From: a virus
DNA length: 56,246 nucleotides
Direction: 5' to 3' (one strand)
Virus record (IMG/VR): IMGVR_UViG_3300018018_000009
Coordinates: 1 to 56,246 of that record
Below the pieces are notes generated by a model. That model was not told the DNA's origin and searched no databases. It saw nothing but the letters and a program-made list of their open reading frames with translations. Position numbers and translations under genes: made by a program. Below are positions 49,523 through 56,246 of the stretch, one piece after another; the first letter of the stretch is position 1; each line of letters starts with the position of its first letter.

Positions 49523-50218
49523 ATGATCACTAACGTATTAGAACGTTCAAGCGACTGTCCTCTCGGTGACGAGTTTAACATTCCTGATATAGTTGGAGCT
49601 TTGCAGAAGAAACAATGGCTTTTCGGAGCCAGAGTAGCTGATGTTGGAGCTATAACTTATCTGACATTGTCCGGAGGTATCGTTAAAAGACTTTATGGGA
49701 ACGTCCAAATTTTAGCCCAAAAGCTAAATGTTGCCCCCAGTAATAAAACCTTTGCTTCCGCTAAGGGAACAAATGGTTTTACCTTGAATGGGGATTCTGG
49801 TGGAGCTTACAGCATTGTTATTCTTGGAACAGAACCTGCTACTGATCCGCCAGGTGGAAAATGGGCTAAAGATTATTGCCCATTTTGTAAGTCTCAAGGG
49901 TATCCAGCTATTCTTGGATCGTCTCTCAAGGAACAGGTAGCATTTGCTTTTTTGCATACTTTAGGAAGTGGTGCAGATGTAATTAGCTTTGCTACAGATA
50001 CAAAACCTTACACTATGTTAGGATTACCCAGAGGCCTTAAGAAAGCGTCTTTAGTTACTCAGATGGCCGATGATGATTATCAGATTATCATTACCAAAGT
50101 CTCGGATGATGGAACAACTGCTCCGTATCCAACTTTGATAACACCAACTGGGTTTACCTTGAATGGAGATCAAAACTCACTTTATGATATTTTCATTCTT
50201 GGGTCAATACTCTACTAA
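49523..50218 (+). CDS. Repeat-domain structural protein
   Basis: 231 residues, AGGAGG upstream. It contains two copies of an about 100-residue domain, each ending in the same pattern (GFTLNGDSGGAYSIVILGT and GFTLNGDQNSLYDIFILGS); the second copy begins KWAKDYCPFCKSQGYPAILG. The next gene is a third copy (KRWIKDYCPFAKDQGFMSIV; GFTIKADASKDYDVVIIGR). Beta-rich, no catalytic motif; a decoration, tail-tube-like or fibre subunit is plausible. Confidence 0.6.
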   Translation: MITNVLERSSDCPLGDEFNIPDIVGALQKKQWLFGARVADVGAITYLTLSGGIVKRLYGNVQILAQKLNVAPSNKTFASAKGTNGFTLNGDSGGAYSIVILGTEPATDPPGGKWAKDYCPFCKSQGYPAILGSSLKEQVAFAFLHTLGSGADVISFATDTKPYTMLGLPRGLKKASLVTQMADDDYQIIITKVSDDGTTAPYPTLITPTGFTLNGDQNSLYDIFILGSILY

Positions 50219-50229
50219 GGAGGATTCAA

Positions 50230-50595
50230 ATGCCGAACAAAAGATGGATTAAAGATTATTGTCCATTTGCCAAAGATCAGGGATTCATGTCCATAGTAGG
50301 AGACGTGGCCCCGGGTGAAACTGTTTTTGGTTTTACTATCCCGGCTGCTTTGATGACTGCTAATACAGGTATAGCGTTAACATTTGCTCAATTAACATCC
50401 GGTTATGGAATGGGAAGCATCAGTAAAGTCACCCAGATGAAAGATGCAGTCTGGCGAGCAATGTGTTCTGCTGTAACTTCTGGTTCTGAAATCCTACTTC
50501 CAAAGATTTATGCTAAGACCAAAGTAGGATTTACCATCAAAGCAGATGCAAGCAAGGATTATGACGTTGTAATTATTGGAAGAATTCTCTACTAA
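50230..50595 (+). CDS. Repeat-domain structural protein, single copy
   Basis: 121 residues, AAGGAGGATTC upstream. One copy of the domain duplicated in the preceding gene, with the same start (WIKDYCPFAKDQG) and ending (GFTIKADASKDYDVVIIG then RILY). Likely a paralogue produced by gene duplication; structural role inferred from position. Confidence 0.6.
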   Translation: MPNKRWIKDYCPFAKDQGFMSIVGDVAPGETVFGFTIPAALMTANTGIALTFAQLTSGYGMGSISKVTQMKDAVWRAMCSAVTSGSEILLPKIYAKTKVGFTIKADASKDYDVVIIGRILY

Positions 50596-50604
50596 GGGGT
50601 TCCC

Positions 50605-50919
50605 ATGGCAAAAAAAATACGAATGGTTTATGATGCAATGGGCTCCCCTATTCAGGGAGCCCTTCATCCAGTTGGAACAGATGTAAAAACTATATCCGCT
50701 TCACCAAATAAGACAACCGCTGGTTTTTTAGATGGTTATGAGGTTGTCGAACTTTTTGCTACAGTGGCTTGTTTCATTAGATTCAGTACCGGGGAAGATG
50801 CCACAGTTAGCGATATGCCTTTCCCAGCTAATATTGTTAAAAGATATTCGCTTAAGGGAGCCACTTATATAGGCGTTATAGGTACGTCCGGTTCTCTTTA
50901 TGTAACCAAGTTTGATTAA
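50605..50919 (+). CDS. Small structural-type protein
   Basis: 104 residues, start nine bases after the previous stop (AAGGGGTTCCC upstream). Beta-rich with Gly turns (YEVVELFATVACFIRFSTGE; GATYIGVIGTSGSLYVTKFD). Looks like a small head or tail beta-barrel protein. No family recognised. Confidence 0.55.
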   Translation: MAKKIRMVYDAMGSPIQGALHPVGTDVKTISASPNKTTAGFLDGYEVVELFATVACFIRFSTGEDATVSDMPFPANIVKRYSLKGATYIGVIGTSGSLYVTKFD

Positions 50920-50960
50920 TTGTTGACAATTTGTTGTCGCTTGAAATTGAAAGGTGAAAC

Positions 50961-53000
50961 ATGAGAAGGCAAGCGAATCACATTCCGTTTGCAAGTAAAA
51001 GTCTCTCTTCTTTTAAAAGCCAGCCTATTCAACAAAGAACTCCTAAAAATGTTATTCCAGCTATTCTTATAAGTCGTCAAACCGGGGGCATAGGCGACAT
51101 GCTTATGATCACCCCTTCAATCAAAGCAATCAAAGAAGCCAATCCAGATACCCCTATCATCCTTAGCACCTCTTCTGCATATGGTGGAGGAAGAGGTGTT
51201 CTCATCGACATCTTGAAATACAATCCCTATATTGATAAGGTCATATCTGTTGATAAGATTGAAGAATATGACTTTAAAAAGACCTATGATTTTGGATCGG
51301 GGCGAGAAGTTGCAATAGAAGCACGAACTAATGAGAATAGAATAGACATATTTGCCAGACTTGCTGAACTTGAGCTTAAAGATAAACAGACGATTTATGT
51401 TGTATCCGAAAGTGAAAAGCAATGGGCAAAGAAATGGATCACAGATCGAATTCCTCCGGAGAGAAGGAAACTTATAGGTATCCAGGTTCATACAACAACA
51501 GCCAAGCGTAATTGGCCTGAAGAAAAATCTCTTCTTTTAGCTTTTCAGATTGCTAATACTTGGAAGGATACTTCTATTCTTCTTTTTTATGAGGGATTAA
51601 CAGAAATCAAATCTTCGACCTATGTTAATATCTATCCGATAGTCAGATTGCCTATTCGATGGGTTGCAGCTTTAATTAATGAATGTGAAATTTTTGTTTC
51701 CCCAGATAGCGGGTTATTGCATATAGCTGGGGCTCTTAAAAAGAAAACATTAGGAATATTTGGTTCTATCAAACCCGAGTCCAGGTTATCTTACTATCCA
51801 AACGCTCAGGGAGTGTATTTGTATTATCCATGCAGCCCTTGTTGGTATAAGACTTGTGAAAATCACTACGAATGTTTAAGAAATATAGATACGAATCTCG
51901 TTTTAAACCGTGTTGAGAAGTTTCTCGGCAAACCCATTGCTCAGGATAAAACAATAGTTCTTCCTAAAAAACTCAAAAAGACTAAGAAAAGTAAGGAACG
52001 TGTTCTTGTTATAAGAATGGGAGGAATGGGGGACATTGCTTGTCTATCTTCTTCCCTTAAAACCTTCAAAAAAGAAAATAAGGATAGCATTGTTGACTTG
52101 GCAACAATGCCGGAGAATGTTCATATACTCAAAGGGGTTTCATTTCTCGATGATGTCTTTTCTTTAAATGATATCCCAAAGAAGGTTCCTTATGATAGGA
52201 CATTTGATTTAAGATATGGTGCGGAGGGTGAAAGAATAGGGGAAGGTAAATTGCTTTGGAATATCTATATGACCCAAGATCGATCAGACATTTTTGATAG
52301 TCTAATGGGTGTCAAAGGGGAAAAAGAATTTGAAGTTGTAGTAGATGCAGACGCCCTTAAAACAATGAAGAAAAGAATAAAATCATTGAAAGGGAGGATA
52401 GTTCTTATTAATCCGACAACAAAAGGAGACGTAAGAGCAATTCCGGTGGAGTACATCGAGCCTCTGTGCGAGATGATTTTAGGTATTCCCAGTGAGCAGG
52501 AAAAGTCTGGTGATCTTCCTCTAAGGGAAGAGCTTAAGAAACCACGTGAGAAACTTTCAATTATTATAGCTGGTACAGATATGGGATGGGGAGATTATAT
52601 AAGAAACCAAGAGCTTAAAGAAGATAAACGAATTCTCAATCTTTTGGGAAAGACATCCGTTCAGGAAATTGTAGCTTTGGTAAACCTTTCGGATATTGTT
52701 ATTTGCCCGGATGCTGGACTTATGCACATAGCCGGAGCTCTTAAAGTTAATTGCGTAGCGATTTTTGGTAACATCGATCCTCAAACCAGAGTTAAATACT
52801 ATCCTTCCGTTTTTCCATTGTATCCCAAGGGTGAATTTCCTTGTATTCCTTGTGGTGACATTCCGGCTGTAGCCGCTGATTGTAAAAAGAGAGTTAGACC
52901 AACACACACCCCCGGGGCTGCTTGCATGAAATTGATCACTCCTGGGAGAATTTACGAAGCTGCCAAGGAGGTTTTAAATATCAAAGATGGAAGACGTTAA
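50961..53000 (+). CDS. Tandem heptosyltransferase-like (GT9) protein
   Basis: 679 residues, AAAGGTGAAAC upstream. Two GT9 (ADP-heptose transferase-like) copies in tandem: first RQTGGIGDMLMITPSIKAIK with SPDSGLLHIAGALKKKTLGI near residue 250, second VIRMGGMGDIACLSSSLKTF near residue 350 with CPDAGLMHIAGALKVNCVAI near residue 590. Each has G-x-G-D near the start and the donor-binding D-S/A-G-x-x-H-I-A. An internal duplication or fusion. Likely to build or modify surface glycan (LPS-like), or a glycoconjugate on the virion; unusual next to the head cluster. Confidence 0.8.
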   Translation: MRRQANHIPFASKSLSSFKSQPIQQRTPKNVIPAILISRQTGGIGDMLMITPSIKAIKEANPDTPIILSTSSAYGGGRGVLIDILKYNPYIDKVISVDKIEEYDFKKTYDFGSGREVAIEARTNENRIDIFARLAELELKDKQTIYVVSESEKQWAKKWITDRIPPERRKLIGIQVHTTTAKRNWPEEKSLLLAFQIANTWKDTSILLFYEGLTEIKSSTYVNIYPIVRLPIRWVAALINECEIFVSPDSGLLHIAGALKKKTLGIFGSIKPESRLSYYPNAQGVYLYYPCSPCWYKTCENHYECLRNIDTNLVLNRVEKFLGKPIAQDKTIVLPKKLKKTKKSKERVLVIRMGGMGDIACLSSSLKTFKKENKDSIVDLATMPENVHILKGVSFLDDVFSLNDIPKKVPYDRTFDLRYGAEGERIGEGKLLWNIYMTQDRSDIFDSLMGVKGEKEFEVVVDADALKTMKKRIKSLKGRIVLINPTTKGDVRAIPVEYIEPLCEMILGIPSEQEKSGDLPLREELKKPREKLSIIIAGTDMGWGDYIRNQELKEDKRILNLLGKTSVQEIVALVNLSDIVICPDAGLMHIAGALKVNCVAIFGNIDPQTRVKYYPSVFPLYPKGEFPCIPCGDIPAVAADCKKRVRPTHTPGAACMKLITPGRIYEAAKEVLNIKDGRR

Positions 53001-53970
53001 AGTTATATTCATTGCTTATAACAGGCCGCAGTATTTCAAGCAAGAGTTGGAGTCTATCAAAGATCAGGTTATGGGTATGGATGTTCATCTTATTCTTGAC
53101 GGCCCTAAAGAGAAACAATTAAAAGGCGAAAGCACAGAATGGATGAGAGATAAATTTAAAGCATATCAGTTTGGATATGAGGAAGATGAGCGGAGAATTA
53201 ATGAGTGTGAACAATTATTTAAAGAAGCTTTTAAGTCCTATCCAGATATAGATAGGAGAGTTCACAGAGAGAAGGAAAATATCGGCGGGGATAGAAATGT
53301 TGGCAAGGCTTATTACGTCGCTTTTGAAGAACTTGGGGCCAAGTATGCTTTTTTTATTGAAGATGATTTTGTTTTTGCCCCTGTCTATGTGGAGCAACTA
53401 AAGATTCTTTTTGACTTTTGTAAAGACGACAAAGATATCGTAATAATGACTTGTTTCGGGTATTTATCAAGGGAATGGCCTCCTGGAATATTGGATAAGC
53501 AGTATTGTAAACTTATAGAACAGTCGTGGCTTTGTGGTTCTTTGTGGAAAAGGGATGCATGGGAGATTCTTAAACCCCATTTTGATATATATTTAGATTT
53601 AATCAAGAATAACCCTTGGGATGTGTTTGTTGAAAAACTAAAGGCGTATACAAAAAGCATTGGCATTCATTATCTTGATAGTGCCGGAGGCGAAGACTCT
53701 TTTCTTGCGAATGTTTTATCTATATATCAGAAATTAAGGGTAAGTACAGCTGGGGAATATCTTTATAACATAGGGAAAACAGGCGCTCATTGTTATGAAG
53801 AGATGATAGGAAATCATCCTATGTTTATCAAAAATATTTATCCTAAAGTTGCCAGAGAACTTTACATCGACAAGCAACACAGAGGTTTTCAACTTCAATT
53901 AACCGGAAGTCTATCGGAGGATTGGGAAGAGAAACGAAAAAAAATAATCGAAAACACTCTTCCTTATTAG
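52987..53970 (+). CDS. Glycosyltransferase family 2-like (GT-A)
   Basis: 327 residues, start overlapping the previous gene by 14 bases. GT-A pattern: VKVIFIAYNRPQYFKQELES at the N-terminus, NIGGDRNVGKAYYVAF, and YAFFIEDDFVFAPVY with the metal-binding D-D/D-x-D element. The C-terminal part contains YLDSAGGEDSFLANVLSIY. Probably transfers a sugar in the same pathway as the GT9 protein. Confidence 0.75.
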   Translation: MEDVKVIFIAYNRPQYFKQELESIKDQVMGMDVHLILDGPKEKQLKGESTEWMRDKFKAYQFGYEEDERRINECEQLFKEAFKSYPDIDRRVHREKENIGGDRNVGKAYYVAFEELGAKYAFFIEDDFVFAPVYVEQLKILFDFCKDDKDIVIMTCFGYLSREWPPGILDKQYCKLIEQSWLCGSLWKRDAWEILKPHFDIYLDLIKNNPWDVFVEKLKAYTKSIGIHYLDSAGGEDSFLANVLSIYQKLRVSTAGEYLYNIGKTGAHCYEEMIGNHPMFIKNIYPKVARELYIDKQHRGFQLQLTGSLSEDWEEKRKKIIENTLPY

Positions 53971-53973
53971 AAA

Positions 53974-54894
53974 ATGGAAAAACTTTACACCAGCACTACA
54001 GCTAAATTGCTTCACAATCTACATCGATTGATCGAGATAAAGAACGGAGTTTTCAGGCCTATATCTGTTCAATTTGCTCCGACTGATAAGTGCAATCTGG
54101 ATTGCGATTTTTGCTCTGTTAAAAATCGGGAAGGTGATGAGATAGAAATTGGAGATGCTAAGAAAGCTGTTTTTGATTTTAAAAATTTAGGGGCCAAGAC
54201 AATCGAATTTACAGGCGGAGGAGAACCCACTTTATATAAAGGGATTAATGAGCTCATTTTGTATTCTCACAATTTGATGTATAGGATAGGATTTATAACT
54301 AATGGGATCAAACTTTCCAAGATTGTGGATGAGAATCTGGATAGGCTCGATTGGCTTAGAATTAGTTTGAACAGCCTGGACTATGTCAAAGATATAGATG
54401 TCCCTAAAATAAAAGGCACTTTGGGATTTAGCTACGTCATAAATGATAGGACAACGGAAAAGACTTTCGAGAAGATCAAGCAATACAAAGAAAAATATGA
54501 AGCGACTTATGTTCGGATAGTTCCGAACTGTTTATCGGTAGACACAATAGAGGAGTCCAGGAAGAAAGCCGAGAACTTATTGAATCAATCAAAGGGATTC
54601 TTTTTTCAGTCTAAAAAATATGATGTTCCGAAGAGATGCTGGATCGGATATCTGAAACCTTTTATAGCTCCGGATGGTTATGTCTATGCGTGTTCTGCAA
54701 ATCCGTTGATAGCAAGAAAGTTTGATCCAAGATTTAGAATAGGTCACATCTCTAATGTTAGGGAGATTTACGACCGTAAAGTTTTTATACCTTTCGATAC
54801 TTCGGTATGCCAGAAAGGCAAATGTTTTTTCAAAGAGCATAATGATCTAATCGAAGACCTACTTTGCGAAATAGAACATGAGGATTTCATATAA
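53974..54894 (+). CDS. Radical SAM protein (SPASM-type)
   Basis: 306 residues. Radical SAM motif C-N-L-D-C-D-F-C (about 39-46, in TDKCNLDCDFCSVKN), glycine motif IEFTGGGEPTLYK, and C-terminal Cys (CWIGYLKPFIAPDGYVYACS; VCQKGKCFFKEH) compatible with an auxiliary cluster as in SPASM maturases. Such enzymes modify peptides or sugars. It is followed by an FkbM-like methyltransferase and a second radical SAM gene, so a modification pathway is likely. Confidence 0.78.
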   Translation: MEKLYTSTTAKLLHNLHRLIEIKNGVFRPISVQFAPTDKCNLDCDFCSVKNREGDEIEIGDAKKAVFDFKNLGAKTIEFTGGGEPTLYKGINELILYSHNLMYRIGFITNGIKLSKIVDENLDRLDWLRISLNSLDYVKDIDVPKIKGTLGFSYVINDRTTEKTFEKIKQYKEKYEATYVRIVPNCLSVDTIEESRKKAENLLNQSKGFFFQSKKYDVPKRCWIGYLKPFIAPDGYVYACSANPLIARKFDPRFRIGHISNVREIYDRKVFIPFDTSVCQKGKCFFKEHNDLIEDLLCEIEHEDFI

Positions 54895-55544
54895 TGGATT
54901 ATAGTGAGGAAGGAGCATTTTTAGTAAATTTCTTTAAAGAGCATCCTGCTAAATACAAGTTCTTGGTAGATGTCGGGGCTTTTACTACGGATGGTTCTAA
55001 TACCCTTAATTTACTCGAGCTTGGATGGTCGGGACTTCTCATAGAACCTATGCCAATAGAAAAGTATTACAGACCCTTGGTTGAAGCTTTAAAAGGAAAT
55101 GATAAAGTTAAATTTTGCAATTTAGCAATTTCGGATTTTTGCGGAACAGCTGAAGGTTTTGAATACTATGACGGTGAAGGCGCCCTGGCTGGTCATAGTT
55201 CGATGATGAATGAAACATATGATACAGGTGCTCAGAAGATGGTTGTTCGCATACCAAAGAAGAAGTTTTTGTTAACTGTTTCTACATTGCCTAAAGTTCT
55301 TGAAGACTATAATGTTCCCCTTGATTTTGATGTTCTTTCTGTGGATGCGGAGGGAATGGATTTTAGGATTCTTAAGCATCTTTTTTTAAAAAGCAGCTAT
55401 CGTCCAAAGATTATAGTAGTTGAATGGGGGAAAGATTTTCCCCATCTTCAAGATTGGGAAACTCTGGAATCCGATGATTCAATTTTTGATGGATATGAAC
55501 TTCTGCTTCAAACACAAGGCAATAGAATAATTTTGAGGAAGTAG
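54894..55544 (+). CDS. FkbM-like methyltransferase
   Basis: 216 residues, start shared with the previous stop. FkbM pattern: KFLVDVGAFTTDGSNTLNLL (SAM-binding), GWSGLLIEPMPIEKYYRPLV, KVKFCNLAISDFCGT, LPKVLEDYNVPLDFDVLSVD then AEGMDFRILKHL. FkbM enzymes O-methylate sugars or related acceptors. Its adjacency to glycosyltransferase and radical SAM genes fits glycan modification. Confidence 0.82.
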   Translation: MDYSEEGAFLVNFFKEHPAKYKFLVDVGAFTTDGSNTLNLLELGWSGLLIEPMPIEKYYRPLVEALKGNDKVKFCNLAISDFCGTAEGFEYYDGEGALAGHSSMMNETYDTGAQKMVVRIPKKKFLLTVSTLPKVLEDYNVPLDFDVLSVDAEGMDFRILKHLFLKSSYRPKIIVVEWGKDFPHLQDWETLESDDSIFDGYELLLQTQGNRIILRK

Positions 55545-55551
55545 AGCCGGG

Positions 55552-56246
55552 ATGATTCCTCTTTTTTCGTCATTGCTTTTAGAAACATTTTCACTTTGTA
55601 ACCGTCGGTGCACAACCTGTATTCGGAATTCTGATCCGGATCGTAAAGCATGGGAACCGTGGTTTGTTCCAAACGAACTTCCGATGGAGACAATAGTCTC
55701 TATTCTGCAGCAAGCTTTTGATCTGGGTTTCAGAGGAGAGGTATCTTTGATAGCAAATAATGAACCGCTTCTTGATAAAAGACTTCCAGAAATTGTTCGA
55801 CTTGTAAAAGAAATGGGATTAATTCCCGAAGTTTTTTCAAATGGAGATTTCTTAACTAAAGAATTGGCGGCTAAATTGGATGGAGTATTAAATCATTTTG
55901 GCATTGCCTTATATGACAAAAAAACCCGAGAGTCAAGAAAACAATGGATCAGTACCCTTTTCTCTAAAACACTTGTCTCTTTTAGCCATGGGCATGTAAT
56001 TAATCATTTCCAAAGAGAAATGCCAAATCCAATAGATGCTCCATGTTCAGACTTGTTGGCAAGATGTATAATCAATCATCGTGGGGATGCAAATCTGTGC
56101 TGCGAAGATGGAATAGGCAGATTTAATTTAGGGAATATTTTTAACATGTCACTTTCTGATCTCTGGTTTTCTGAGAAACGAAAGGTTTTGTTTGAAATCC
56201 TCTCCAAACCAGGCGGACGTAAATTTCATCCGTATTGTGCGATATG
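55552..56246 (+). CDS. Radical SAM protein, partial at window end
   Basis: 231 residues visible, open to the window edge. It begins at ATG 55552, shortly after the methyltransferase stop. Motif C-N-R-R-C-T-T-C (about 18-25), then a Cys-rich C-terminal part (CSDLLARCIINHRG; LCCEDGIG; FHPYCAI) compatible with a SPASM-type second cluster. The N-F-G-N-I-F-N-like segment (LGNIFNMSLSDLWF) is typical of the C-terminal region in SPASM enzymes. Truncated by the window. Confidence 0.72.
   Translation, partial: MIPLFSSLLLETFSLCNRRCTTCIRNSDPDRKAWEPWFVPNELPMETIVSILQQAFDLGFRGEVSLIANNEPLLDKRLPEIVRLVKEMGLIPEVFSNGDFLTKELAAKLDGVLNHFGIALYDKKTRESRKQWISTLFSKTLVSFSHGHVINHFQREMPNPIDAPCSDLLARCIINHRGDANLCCEDGIGRFNLGNIFNMSLSDLWFSEKRKVLFEILSKPGGRKFHPYCAI

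Noticed and set aside
1-56246. tRNA, rRNA, integrase and terminase genes
   Set aside because: I looked for cloverleaf-like stretches and for the usual integrase and terminase motifs in the visible translations and found none that I could support; a tRNA scan would be decisive.

Overview
This window reads as the virion-module half of a large, AT-rich tailed-phage genome (Caudoviricetes), probably from a metagenome. Every convincing gene lies on the + strand, packed with 0-30 nt gaps or with ATGA/TAATG overlaps, and most starts have strong AGGAGG-type ribosome binding sites, which points to a bacterial host. Hallmark virion genes are a portal protein (17782), a Mu-F/SPP1-gp7-type minor head domain (start of the 34852 gene), an XkdF-like prohead protease (43970), a scaffold-like protein (46049) and a major capsid protein with an Ig/FN3-like insertion (46842). 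I see no terminase, polymerase, integrase, tRNA, rRNA or CRISPR array here; the host cannot be named from this sequence.

Layout. 1-9.7 kb: small membrane, zinc-ribbon and unknown genes, an HNH endonuclease, and a large polyvalent protein (metallopeptidase plus type IB topoisomerase). 9.8-17.7 kb: a second metallopeptidase protein, coiled-coil and acidic proteins, a Vsr-like homing endonuclease and zinc ribbons. 17.8-22.3 kb: portal, small genes flanked by repeated promoter-like elements, and a third metallopeptidase protein. 22.3-29.6 kb: metabolic genes (lysine 2,3-aminomutase family, ATP-grasp-like enzyme, C39-like peptidase, AdoMet decarboxylase-like protein, M14-like carboxypeptidase, HAD phosphatase). 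29.7-34.9 kb: metallopeptidase-GNAT fusion, glycosyltransferase, papain-like protease, small zinc ribbons and membrane proteins. 34.9-41.5 kb: one 2230-residue polyvalent protein. 41.8-50.9 kb: NUMOD3 and metallophosphoesterase genes, then the capsid cluster with terminators. 51-56.2 kb: tandem heptosyltransferase-like protein, glycosyltransferase, two radical SAM proteins and an FkbM-like methyltransferase.

The unifying and most unusual feature is a set of short peptide cassettes reused across otherwise unrelated proteins: an N-terminal leader resembling V-I-L-E-K-S or V-I-S-L-D-E-x-x-x-K-S, often followed by SEGAKKAWxTRRxGGSH, and a second motif rich in K-Y-x-Y-x-Y. They begin about fifteen proteins and also sit between domains inside the large proteins. 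Together with six HExxH metallopeptidase domains, an ADP-ribosyltransferase-like domain, a GHKL ATPase domain, a CCA-adding-type nucleotidyltransferase and a topoisomerase, this fits the 'polyvalent protein' concept: virion-carried multidomain proteins delivered with the DNA. I infer that the cassettes are capsid-targeting and/or protease-processing tags, analogous in principle to the T4 capsid-targeting sequence. That is a hypothesis the sequence suggests but does not prove.
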